The notes beneath the pieces are model-generated. The model made no database searches. It was not told where the DNA came from and worked only from the letters and a program-made list of their open reading frames with translations. Positions 9,013-17,836 of a stretch of 64,000 bases of DNA are shown here, piece by piece. The DNA is from Fontibacter flavus (GTDB lineage Bacteria; Bacteroidota; Bacteroidia; Cytophagales; Cyclobacteriaceae): assembly GCF_042432905.1 (NCBI RefSeq), contig NZ_JBHLWI010000001.1, positions 1-64,000 of the forward strand, written 5' to 3'. How positions within the stretch are numbered: the first letter of the stretch is position 1; each line of letters begins with the position of its first letter. The translations under genes and the position numbers were made by a program.

Positions 9013-10467
9013 TTAAAACTGAAAATAGATAAACTCAAGCTCTACATCTGTATTGCCAAAAATATAAATTAACAGGACCAATCCGGAATAAACAGTCCAT
9101 TTCCCAAAAACCCCTAGTTTATAGCCAACATGACTAAGAGCAAATTCCCTTTCTCTGCCTCTCCATTCCATCCAGATAAAAAACACAATCAGCCCTAACA
9201 TCACATATACATCCTGCATATGGTTAAGGTTTGGCAGTTCAATAATACTGGTAGAAAACATGCCTTTTAAGTAATTCCAGGCATGGTGTATATTTTCTGC
9301 CCGAAACAACACCCAGGCGATGGTAATCAGAACAAAAGTCGTCAAAATATGAAGCCCTTCTTTGAACCCAACAAGTTTTTTTCCCTTTGCAACTACATCC
9401 AAATGCTGTCTGTGACCACCTGACAACAATGACGGCAGGAAATAAAGAGCATTCAATAAACCCCAAGCCAAAAAAGTCCAATTGGCACCATGCCAAAATC
9501 CACTTACAAGGAAGATGATAAAGGTATTCCGGATTTTAAACCAATTATTGCCTTTGCTGCCTCCTAAGGGTATATAAAGGTAATCCCGAAACCAAGTGGA
9601 CAAGGAAATATGCCAGCGTCGCCAAAATTCTGCCACATCCCTAGAAAAATAGGGAAAGGCAAAATTTTTCATCAGATCAAAGCCAAATAACCGCGCTGTA
9701 CCAATAGCAATATCTGAATAGCCTGAAAAATCCCCATAAATCTGCAATGCAAAAAAGAATGCTCCCAACCAAAGTGCACTGCCATTATATGCCTGTTCAT
9801 TGGCAAAAACTGCATTTACAATTACAGCTGCATTATCAGCAATGACCATCTTTTTGAATAATCCCCAAATAATCTGCTTAATGCCTAAGATCGCCAAACC
9901 AAAATCAAAACTCCTGGGATGATAAAACTGGGGTAATAAATGCGTGGCCCTTTCGATAGGACCTGCCACCAATTGGGGGAAGAAACTGATAAAGGCTGAG
10001 AATGCTATAAAATCCTTAGTTGGCTGAAGTTTGTTACGGTACACATCAATGGTATAACTCATCGTCTGAAAAGTATAAAAACTGATTCCTACCGGCAGTA
10101 TTATGGATAATGAATAAGACTCAAATTCGTATCCTAAAAAATTAAAAGCCTGTTGGAAATTGTCTACAAAGAAGTTGTAATACTTAAAAAAACCCAGGAA
10201 ACCCAGATTGACCAGCACACTGAGTGTCATCAAACCTTTTCTGACTTTTTTATCCTGACTTTTGTCCAATTGCAGACCTACCCAAAAATCCACAAGGGTA
10301 CTGAACAAGATCAAACTCAAAAATCTCCAGTCCCACCATCCATAAAACACGTAACTCGCCAATACCAATAAGACATTCTGCCTTTTGAAACTACCCCTAA
10401 AGATCATCCAATAAAGAATGAATACTGTTGGCAGGAAAATGGCAAAATCAAGCGAGTTAAATAACAT
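9013..10467 (-). CDS. MBOAT family O-acyltransferase (AlgI/DltB-like)
   Basis: This 484-residue polytopic membrane protein has clear MBOAT hallmarks: YSDIAIGTARLFGF, then FWRRWHISLSTWFRDYLYIP, and the catalytic histidine in SGFWHGANW (about H326). AlgI and DltB homologues pass an acyl group from a cytoplasmic donor to an extracytoplasmic acceptor, often with an SGNH partner. Here that partner is encoded 12 nt downstream. Length is normal for the AlgI group. A good promoter match lies just upstream (10502-10531). Substrate assignment (alginate-like, peptidoglycan or other) is not possible from the sequence. Confidence 0.93.
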   Translation of the reverse strand: MLFNSLDFAIFLPTVFILYWMIFRGSFKRQNVLLVLASYVFYGWWDWRFLSLILFSTLVDFWVGLQLDKSQDKKVRKGLMTLSVLVNLGFLGFFKYYNFFVDNFQQAFNFLGYEFESYSLSIILPVGISFYTFQTMSYTIDVYRNKLQPTKDFIAFSAFISFFPQLVAGPIERATHLLPQFYHPRSFDFGLAILGIKQIIWGLFKKMVIADNAAVIVNAVFANEQAYNGSALWLGAFFFALQIYGDFSGYSDIAIGTARLFGFDLMKNFAFPYFSRDVAEFWRRWHISLSTWFRDYLYIPLGGSKGNNWFKIRNTFIIFLVSGFWHGANWTFLAWGLLNALYFLPSLLSGGHRQHLDVVAKGKKLVGFKEGLHILTTFVLITIAWVLFRAENIHHAWNYLKGMFSTSIIELPNLNHMQDVYVMLGLIVFFIWMEWRGREREFALSHVGYKLGVFGKWTVYSGLVLLIYIFGNTDVELEFIYFQF

Positions 10468-10501
10468 AAAGAGGCAATACTTTAAAATCAGGCAATCAAA
10501 G

Positions 10502-10531
10502 CAAAATTAATAAAGTCTTGCCATTTCCAAA
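10502..10531 (-). promoter_or_regulatory. Candidate promoter of the MBOAT operon
   Basis: On the minus strand TTTG (10531-10528) is followed after 18 nt by TAATTTTG (10509-10502). This is a full match to the Bacteroidota sigma-A pattern TTTG / TAnnTTTG. The predicted start of transcription would be near 10495, giving a leader of about 28 nt before the ATG at 10467. Confidence 0.6.
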
Positions 10532-10606
10532 TCTTTTCAACCAACTAGCTGTTTTAATTAACCTTAAACCCTTTGCTTGACTCGAAATACCTTAAACACT
10601 TCCAAG

Positions 10607-10996
10607 CTATGAGTCCCCTTTGTTTTGTTTAAACCTATTCATCAATAGATTAATTGCATCTGCATTCAAAGGTTTGGTCAAGTAATCAACTACCAAAGGA
10701 TATTTTCTAGCCAATTGTTTGTCTGACTCGTCTACAGAAGATGTCAGCATGATCACTTCAATATAGGAAAGAAGTTCCATTTTTGACAATTCATCCAAAA
10801 ATTCCCATCCGTTCATCTCTGGCATATTGATATCCAATAAAATAGTAAAGCCCTGATCTGGTAAATTTTTTTCCTTTAGATATGAAAGTGCGGAAAGAGC
10901 AGACATGAAAACATGAGGATTTTCATGAAGCCCGTTTTTGGTGATCATTTTTTTGTGAACCATTTGAACTACCATGTCATCATCAATCAACAGCAA
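10607..10996 (-). CDS. Single-domain response regulator (receiver)
   Basis: This CheY-like receiver of about 129 residues has the acidic cluster D5-D7 (LLIDDDM), the phospho-acceptor D55 (LLDINMPEMNG), T85 (MLTSS) and K108 (LTKPL). There is no output domain. No ATG is available upstream. The frame opens after a TAA about 30 nt upstream, with TTG at 10996 the first usual start codon; KPSQIDLLLIDDD would be the natural N-terminus if translation entered from upstream. The reading frame overlaps the end of the preceding sensor gene by 10 nt, so it is co-expressed and probably translationally coupled. It presumably relays the sensor's signal through protein-protein contact. Confidence 0.88.
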   Translation of the reverse strand: MLLIDDDMVVQMVHKKMITKNGLHENPHVFMSALSALSYLKEKNLPDQGFTILLDINMPEMNGWEFLDELSKMELLSYIEVIMLTSSVDESDKQLARKYPLVVDYLTKPLNADAINLLMNRFKQNKGDS

Positions 10997-13923
10997 GTCA
11001 ATCTGAGATGGTTTTTTCTTTCCTTATCTTTATATTCGGAAGCCTTGATTTCATCCAGATTAAGCTGACTTGTTTTAGCTGATATCTGTTTGATAATTTC
11101 ATCGATTTCACATGCAGAGCTGAGGATTTCATTTCTGATAAACTTCTTTTCTTTACGGTCAAGGTCTTCTTCTTCTAGCAAATCAAACAGCCCCATCATC
11201 CTTGCCAATGGTGCCCTGACTATATGTGACTGTTCCCATGCAATTTCCTGCAATAAACTGTTTTGGTTTTCTACAGTTTGCAAATACTCATTTCTCTCAG
11301 TAATATCATGGACAATAGAATGAATGAGTTCTTTCTCCCCGATTTTCAGTACACTGGCAAAAACCTCCACATCCCTGATTGACCCATCTGACCGTTTATT
11401 CTTAAACTCATACCTTTGCCTATTGGTCTGCCTGACCTTTTGTATTTTTTTATCCAGATCTGTCTTGGACACATTGATGTCTTCCAATTTCAAGGTTAAA
11501 AACACTTCTTTTGAATAGCCATAATATGAAGCGGCCGCTTCATTTACGTCAACAAAACGCCTTGAATTGGGATCAAACAAATACATAGGAGAAGCATTTT
11601 TTTCAAATATGGTCTTGAATCTTTCCTCACTATCCTTCAATACCAATTCGGCCATTTTCCTATTTGTCACTTCAGTACTGATACCTGCCACTCCAATTGT
11701 ATTTCCTACTTTGTCTTTAAAAGGAAATTTAATGGTTTCATAATATTTCTTTTTACCATGGATCAACAACTCCTCTTCCTTGTAAAGAACCCGCTTCTTC
11801 TTAAAAACAAATTCATCATTTTCTTCAATTGCCATGATGTTTTGTTCATTTTTGGTTGAAAAAATCTCCCTATCCTTCTTACCAATAGCCTTATCCCTTT
11901 TTACACCTGATGTCTTTTCCCACTTTTTATTGACCAGTAAATACTGGCCTTTGAGGTTTTTAACATAAAACAGTGATTCATTATTTTCAATAATATCAGC
12001 CAGAAACTGTTGTTTTTCCATCAATTCGCTGGAGAGTTTAAACCTTTTTTTAACACTTGCCAACATGTCTGCAAAAACCTTCAAAAGATCCTCTTCCAAT
12101 GATGAATAATGGTGTTTATCCTTCACAAAATCCAATCCCACAAATCCTATACAATTCAAATCATCCATCAGAGGGATTGTGATCAGACTTTTTATACCCT
12201 GGGGTTCCAGAATACTTTTCAAATGACTATTTTCATCAAGGCCGGCCACATCATAGACGATCAATGTCTCCCCTTTTTTATGTGTATTTACCCAATCCGG
12301 AATTTCTTCAAGGGGTACGTTTTGCAAAATTTCGACCTGAGGTTCATTACCCTCAGCACACCATTCATGGGTATTGGAGCAGGTCATCCGCTCAAAATCA
12401 TAACTAAAAATGTAAAATCTATCAGCCTGGATAAATTCCCCTAATTCTGCCAATGAGTTCTGAATGGCTTCATCAAATAAATCTGGTTCTACAGAAATAT
12501 AAGTTGAAGAAATCTTCATCAGAAGATCCTGAAGTTTACCGTGCAAAATAATCTGATCCTCATTTTTTTTCCTTTCGGAAACATCTACAAAAAAACCAAT
12601 CAGGTATTGAAGTTCTCCCTGCTCAAAAACCCCTTCTCCAAACTCCTCAATCCAAACCCAATGTCCATTTTTATGGCGCATCCTGTAATTCAGGTGATAT
12701 GGTTTCTTATTATGAACTGCATCACTCAAAACCTTTCTGGCTACTACATGATCTCCCGGATGATACAGACTTTCAAAATCTGGGTTATCTACCAGAATTT
12801 CTTCTGTTGTATATCCCAGTATATCATAAACTTTCTCGCTGATATAATCTGCGGAATAACTTCCTTTAAACTTCCCTAAATATGCAGCTCCAGGCAAATT
12901 CTCGACTAATTTTCTGAATTTTATATCATTAGCTTTTCTGGCTTCCTGATCCCTCCTTTTTTCAGTAATATCAGTAATAGTGGTCAAAACCCTATCCGGC
13001 TTTTTGGAATTATTTGAAAACTCCGGTATTGAATTGACCAATATCCATATAAAATCCTTTAAATCCGGTCGATAAACCCCCATTTCAACATTTACCTGCG
13101 GATTGCCGGAACTAAAAACCACATGCGCAGGAAATTCCTGATTGGGTAATTTTGAACCATCTGCATAGACCAAATACCATGAGTTTGGTATGGGTTCTTC
13201 ACCATTTAATTGCTCTAGTGTAAGTCCTAAGATCCTTGACGCCTGAGTATTGGCTTTAATGATTCTTCCTGTCCAATCCTGATAAATCACACCCTGCGAC
13301 ATGGATTCAAAAAGATTGGCGAATTCAGCCTCACTTTGAACAATCTTAATTTCCTGATCATGTTTGATGATGGCGTTTCCAATAACATTGGAAAGAACTT
13401 TGAGCAAGGAAATTTCCCTTTCTGAAAAAATTTTCCTTTTCGAAACCGAATCAAAACCGATTAATCCAATTTTGGAGCCTCCTCCAAATAATGGAAGCAT
13501 CAAAAATGATTTGATATCTTGGTTATAGAAATGTAAGAAAAGGGGCTTATTATACTGGAAAACAGAAATATCTGGAATATTGGCATTACCTTCTTTTTGT
13601 ATTAAAGTTCTTATAGGCTGATATAGGTCAAATGGGACATGTTGGAGATTATCAATCTGTGGACTTATATTTTCCTGACACCATTCATATGTATTGGTAT
13701 ACAAATGAAGTTCTTCATTTCTGATAAAAATATAAACCCTTTCCACATCTATAGCTTCCCCTACTGTCTTCAGTATTTTACTGATGGTAGAATCAAAGTC
13801 TTTTGGCTGGATATGAAAAAATTCTGTTGTAAGTGTTAAAATCAAATCCTGAAAACTCAATAATTCCTCTAAAGAATCTACATCATTGTTTTTTTCATCA
13901 AAGTTGAAGTCGTCGGTTTTCAT
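10987..13923 (-). CDS. Multi-GAF/PAS sensor with HisKA-like end, no ATPase
   Basis: This 978-residue cytoplasmic sensor has the approximate order GAF (25-190), PAS (205-325), PAS with PAC (335-455), GAF (470-640), PAS (655-770), PAS (775-890) and a helical HisKA-like segment (890-955). The two GAF domains are recognisably duplicated: both carry a xNTxEWC motif followed by PQ and LQxVP. The HisKA-like helix contains QSHIVRAPLARMMG (H900), but the protein stops about 80 residues later, so the HATPase_c domain is missing. It overlaps the receiver gene by 10 nt. It may signal by binding the receiver or another kinase, since it cannot use ATP itself. No membrane segments are visible. Confidence 0.9.
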   Translation of the reverse strand: MKTDDFNFDEKNNDVDSLEELLSFQDLILTLTTEFFHIQPKDFDSTISKILKTVGEAIDVERVYIFIRNEELHLYTNTYEWCQENISPQIDNLQHVPFDLYQPIRTLIQKEGNANIPDISVFQYNKPLFLHFYNQDIKSFLMLPLFGGGSKIGLIGFDSVSKRKIFSEREISLLKVLSNVIGNAIIKHDQEIKIVQSEAEFANLFESMSQGVIYQDWTGRIIKANTQASRILGLTLEQLNGEEPIPNSWYLVYADGSKLPNQEFPAHVVFSSGNPQVNVEMGVYRPDLKDFIWILVNSIPEFSNNSKKPDRVLTTITDITEKRRDQEARKANDIKFRKLVENLPGAAYLGKFKGSYSADYISEKVYDILGYTTEEILVDNPDFESLYHPGDHVVARKVLSDAVHNKKPYHLNYRMRHKNGHWVWIEEFGEGVFEQGELQYLIGFFVDVSERKKNEDQIILHGKLQDLLMKISSTYISVEPDLFDEAIQNSLAELGEFIQADRFYIFSYDFERMTCSNTHEWCAEGNEPQVEILQNVPLEEIPDWVNTHKKGETLIVYDVAGLDENSHLKSILEPQGIKSLITIPLMDDLNCIGFVGLDFVKDKHHYSSLEEDLLKVFADMLASVKKRFKLSSELMEKQQFLADIIENNESLFYVKNLKGQYLLVNKKWEKTSGVKRDKAIGKKDREIFSTKNEQNIMAIEENDEFVFKKKRVLYKEEELLIHGKKKYYETIKFPFKDKVGNTIGVAGISTEVTNRKMAELVLKDSEERFKTIFEKNASPMYLFDPNSRRFVDVNEAAASYYGYSKEVFLTLKLEDINVSKTDLDKKIQKVRQTNRQRYEFKNKRSDGSIRDVEVFASVLKIGEKELIHSIVHDITERNEYLQTVENQNSLLQEIAWEQSHIVRAPLARMMGLFDLLEEEDLDRKEKKFIRNEILSSACEIDEIIKQISAKTSQLNLDEIKASEYKDKERKNHLRLTCC

Positions 13924-14004
13924 ATAATCAAATTAGACAAAAGATTGGCAAAAATCAATAAAGACTAAAGACTTTTGACTTTTTTCGTCCCACCTAATAC
14001 ACCT

Positions 14005-14037
14005 CAAATGTACTAAGCTGTCTCTTATAAAGGACAA
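14005..14037 (-). promoter_or_regulatory. Candidate promoter of the sensor/regulator operon
   Basis: TACATTTG (14012-14005, minus strand) matches TAnnTTTG exactly. The TTG at 14037-14035 lies 22 nt upstream, at or beyond the upper limit of the normal spacer. The leader to the ATG at 13923 would be about 75 nt. Confidence 0.35.
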
Positions 14038-14316
14038 CCCCATCTTATTTTATTAAGGTAATTGCATTTATTTGTTTATGAACATCAGTATAAAAACTTA
14101 AGATAAATCAATCTGCGATTCAGACGGATGGTTAATCGAATCATACATTTTGTTGTTTTTAATGATACTACATTCTTTAGTCTATTATGATAACTTTAAG
14201 ATTACTAAAGCTTAACAAACAATCAAACAAATGACCTAAAAAATACTCTTCATAACACATTTGGTTCAATTATCGCCGCAAAAACAGAAACTGTATATCA
14301 GAAGGTTTTTCTAAAT

Positions 14317-14360
14317 GAAAAAGATCAGGAACATCCGTTAAATAACCTGTCCCTGATCTT
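14317..14360 (-). terminator. Intrinsic terminator of the PVC-type cytochrome gene
   Basis: AAGATCAGG (14321-14329) pairs with CCTGATCTT (14352-14360), and an inner ACA/TGT continues the stem past one mismatch. Five A residues at the left end give a U-tract on the minus-strand transcript. It lies about 54 nt after the stop codon at 14414. Confidence 0.8.
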
Positions 14361-14413
14361 CATTGATTGATAAAAATGACTTTAACTAAATCCAAATTGG
14401 ATTTATGTTGGAC

Positions 14414-17400
14414 TTAATGAAAATCCTCTTTCAAAGTTGCCAAATAAGCAACCAAATCCCTAATTTCCCTCCTGCTTAATACAGCTTTCATGTCTGGCAT
14501 ACTGGAAGGGGCATTTTTTCTTTCCTTCACATTTGATTTTCTAATTAAGGTGTCCGCTTTGTTGCCTTGCTTCATCAACAAGGTCTGGGCTGTCTCTTCA
14601 CCGAGAATTCCTGTAACTCTCTGGCCATTATCAAGATCTAATGTGACAATTCCGTATCCTGGAGCAATCCGTTTACTTGGATCTATTAGTGATTCCAACA
14701 ATTCCTGCCTACTGAGTTTTCTTCCGATGCCATTCATGCCAGGACCTACATTTCCACCCATGTCATCATAAGCATGGCAGCGCATGCATTGACCTGTTTG
14801 GGATTGGAAGAAAATAGACCTTCCTTTGATCACATCCCCTCCGTTCAAACTACTTTGATAAGATGCCAAAATATCGCCCTTCCACATTTGCTCAGCTGCT
14901 TTTTGATACTGTTGCTGTAAGGTTTCACTACTGCTAGATTCGACTGCTTCAGACAGCTCCAATAAGATTTCCTGATCAATTCTTCCGTTGGACATTTGTG
15001 CTATCAAACCTTCAAATGTCGTTTGTGTAAACCCTACCGGTATCTTTCCCAAAGCCACCAAAGCAGCTTGTTTTTCTTCTGTAGTTCTTTTTTCAATAAC
15101 ATCTGTTAAAAGACTTACTTTCAAATCTTTATCAATATCCAGTTGATCCAATAATGTAAGACCTGCCACCCTCACGGTTTTATCCTTGTCTGCCATGGCT
15201 TTTTCAATCGCCTCTGCAGCATTTTGACCTTGCATTTTTGCCAAAGATTGTACCGCTGCAATCTTTACTGCTGAGGATGGATCGCTACCCACCATCGCAA
15301 GAAGCTGCACCGATCCTGATTCAACACCTAATTTACCTATAGCTTTAACAGTACTCAATCTCAGGTTTTCCTCCTTTGAAGACAGTAATTGGATTAAAGA
15401 AGAAGAGGCAGCAGTTCTAACCAAAGCAGCATCTCTCTTGACATCTCCTCTATATCTTCCATCTACCCTATCCAAGACAGAAGGCTTGGTCCAGGTCCCA
15501 AAAGCATCTATAGCTTCCTGTCTCAAAACCAATGGGGCTTTGGGATCAAGCATATAAGACAATAAGTTTTGCATGGCTTTTTCAGTACCCACTCTTAGGT
15601 TTGCATTAATGGCTCTCCTGATCAAAGGCTCATTCGTAAATTTCGTGGTAGCCAAAAGATTACCCAATTCAGGGAGTGCTCCTTCAATTGAAAAATCATC
15701 ATTAATGGCCCTCGCTGCTTCAGTGACGATATATTCGTTATGATCAATTAAAAACTCTTTGATGCCCTCATGCTCTAATCTTCTCAAAGCCAATACCGCT
15801 CCCAAACGAACTGCATCACTGTAATGATTGGACAAAGCTACCAAACCCTCAGGTTCATTTAACCTCGACAGGGCTAAAGATGCCGCATGTCTGATATAGG
15901 CATCCTCATCGTCATTATTCTCCAAAAGATCTATGAGTGAATTGAAGCCGGGTTTGTATTCCATTCTGCCAATGGCTTCTGCGCCAAAAAACCTGGCTCT
16001 TGGATAATCATCCACCAAAAGGGCAAGCATAAACTCTCCCGCCTCTTTATATTTGATGTCCCCAAGCCATTTGGCAGCCTGGGCGCGGATTTCAGGATCA
16101 GTATCTTTAAGTAAAGGCACCAAGGTCTTGGCAAATTTCATGTCCTTAGTCCGGGCAATTTGGCTCATCCCTACTATGGCATTGACCCTTGCCAATTGAT
16201 TTTCCTTTTGATTCATCACCTTTTCGAAGACAGCAGCACCTTTCTCACCTCTTTTGGCAAGTTCAAACTGGGCTTTCCTCCTGATCCTTTGGTCTTCGTA
16301 GAATAAATGTTCCTCCAATTCAGCTTCGGACATTTTTTTATAATCCAATTTGATCAGCCGTTCTGTTTCTTTTCTTGCTTCCCAGTTTTTCCCTTCTTCA
16401 TCTTCAATCTTCCAAACCCTTCCATAATTCTTATTCCCCCAACCACTGATCCAATCCGCTGCATACAATGCGCCATCTGGACCAAAAGCTATGCCTGTCG
16501 GCAGCATTCCACTCTGGATCATTTCGGTCTCCTTCAGCTCAAATGTTGCCCCTTGCTGCTGCAGTTTAAAGGCATGTATTCCGGAACGGGCTGCATTGCC
16601 CACAAATTCCACCACAAAAAATGAATTTTTCCACCTCGGGCCTAAAGCTGTACCTGGATTATACAACATCCCTGTAGGACCGTTGACATAGTTGATGATA
16701 CAAGGAGTGATATAAGCAGCCTGACCTTCATGACGGGGCTTGTACATATTTTCATCCATCCAAACTTTGTATGTATTGTTGTCCGGATCCCTGTATTTGC
16801 CAAACTGCCAGTTGATCCGCCAACCAGTATCAGAACCGTTGACCAAGTAAACCAAGCGCTCACTCTCCCCTCTGTGGTCACCATCATTGTCCACAGATAT
16901 TAGGTTATTGTAATCATCAAATACAAACTCGTGGGTATTTCTGACGCCCATGGCAAAAACTTCGAAATCTGAACCATCCGGGTTGGCCCGTACGACCACT
17001 CCTCTATTGGGATATTTCCACTCTTTTCCATCAGGACCTTTGCCATTGAAACCAATGTCACCAATTGCCCAGTAAATCCGTCCATCAGGTCCGACAGTAG
17101 CACCTGACATCCCATGCGCCCCGAAGCCAATATGGATGCCATATCCATGTGAAATAGCGGTTTTCTCATCAATAACACCATCTCCGTTTTTATCTTTCAA
17201 ACGCCAGAAATCCGGGCCTACACCGACAAACAAATCGTCTTCATGCTTTAAAACCGCTGCAGCGATATCGGTCACTTCTTCATGGAAATCTTCAATCATC
17301 TTTTGGGACCAGTCTGCCAATCCATCTCCATTAGTGTCCTTGATTTGGTAGACACTTTCTTTGATTACCAACATGTCCCTCCAGTCATGGGAACCATCAC

Positions 17401-17836
17401 CATTGAAATCTTTCAGCCAGGTGTTTTCCTGACTTCTTTCCGGTGAAAGCTCTTTCCTTAAAAATGCCCTTTTATCTTCTACAGATTGTAGTGAAATAGA
17501 CTCTATTTCCCAGTTTTGATGGCCTCTTATATCAAACTCGACTTTACCAAGCCTGTCCGAACTGGTATAGTATAATGTCCCGTACTCATCCATATCGATG
17601 GATATGGGGTCAACAATCAGGGAATCTACCGCCCAAAGGGACATAGAGAGTCCATCTTTAAGCGTCGGATTCATTGTAGATTCAATTTCTGAAGCCATTT
17701 TCCTGACTTCCTCATGGTCCATTTGCTTTATTCTTAAATCAACGGGTTCCGAAGGAGATTTTTTACAGGACCAAAAAATGATGGTGCACAATCCTGCCAT
17801 CAAACTGAATGGAAGAGATCTTACAATAGTTTTCAT
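14414..17836 (-). CDS. PVC-type heme-binding lipoprotein with HEAT repeats
   Basis: This protein of about 1140 residues starts at the ATG at 17836, which places a lipoprotein signal (IIFWSC-KK) at the N-terminus; the longer in-frame extension to 17923 is rejected. Domains in order are three DxNGDG loops (~130-220) resembling calcium-binding EF-hand loops, a sorbosone-dehydrogenase-like beta-propeller (~200-490), a long array of HEAT/ARM-like repeats (~510-960), and a C-terminal cytochrome c with CMRCH near residue 1017. The C-terminal part matches the Planctomycetes/Verrucomicrobia-type heme-binding domain. It probably oxidises a sugar or other alcohol in the periplasm and passes electrons to its own heme. 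It stands alone, divergent from the next gene. Confidence 0.87.
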   Translation of the reverse strand: MKTIVRSLPFSLMAGLCTIIFWSCKKSPSEPVDLRIKQMDHEEVRKMASEIESTMNPTLKDGLSMSLWAVDSLIVDPISIDMDEYGTLYYTSSDRLGKVEFDIRGHQNWEIESISLQSVEDKRAFLRKELSPERSQENTWLKDFNGDGSHDWRDMLVIKESVYQIKDTNGDGLADWSQKMIEDFHEEVTDIAAAVLKHEDDLFVGVGPDFWRLKDKNGDGVIDEKTAISHGYGIHIGFGAHGMSGATVGPDGRIYWAIGDIGFNGKGPDGKEWKYPNRGVVVRANPDGSDFEVFAMGVRNTHEFVFDDYNNLISVDNDGDHRGESERLVYLVNGSDTGWRINWQFGKYRDPDNNTYKVWMDENMYKPRHEGQAAYITPCIINYVNGPTGMLYNPGTALGPRWKNSFFVVEFVGNAARSGIHAFKLQQQGATFELKETEMIQSGMLPTGIAFGPDGALYAADWISGWGNKNYGRVWKIEDEEGKNWEARKETERLIKLDYKKMSEAELEEHLFYEDQRIRRKAQFELAKRGEKGAAVFEKVMNQKENQLARVNAIVGMSQIARTKDMKFAKTLVPLLKDTDPEIRAQAAKWLGDIKYKEAGEFMLALLVDDYPRARFFGAEAIGRMEYKPGFNSLIDLLENNDDEDAYIRHAASLALSRLNEPEGLVALSNHYSDAVRLGAVLALRRLEHEGIKEFLIDHNEYIVTEAARAINDDFSIEGALPELGNLLATTKFTNEPLIRRAINANLRVGTEKAMQNLLSYMLDPKAPLVLRQEAIDAFGTWTKPSVLDRVDGRYRGDVKRDAALVRTAASSSLIQLLSSKEENLRLSTVKAIGKLGVESGSVQLLAMVGSDPSSAVKIAAVQSLAKMQGQNAAEAIEKAMADKDKTVRVAGLTLLDQLDIDKDLKVSLLTDVIEKRTTEEKQAALVALGKIPVGFTQTTFEGLIAQMSNGRIDQEILLELSEAVESSSSETLQQQYQKAAEQMWKGDILASYQSSLNGGDVIKGRSIFFQSQTGQCMRCHAYDDMGGNVGPGMNGIGRKLSRQELLESLIDPSKRIAPGYGIVTLDLDNGQRVTGILGEETAQTLLMKQGNKADTLIRKSNVKERKNAPSSMPDMKAVLSRREIRDLVAYLATLKEDFH

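Larger units (their letters stand above)
13924..14413. other. 490-bp non-coding gap between two minus-strand genes
   Basis: This AT-rich stretch has no convincing ORF or RNA gene. Its left part should hold the promoter of the sensor gene: on the minus strand TTG (14037-14035) and TACATTTG (14012-14005) are separated by 22 nt, slightly long for the consensus. Its right part holds the terminator of the large cytochrome gene (14317-14360). I see nothing else. Confidence 0.5.
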
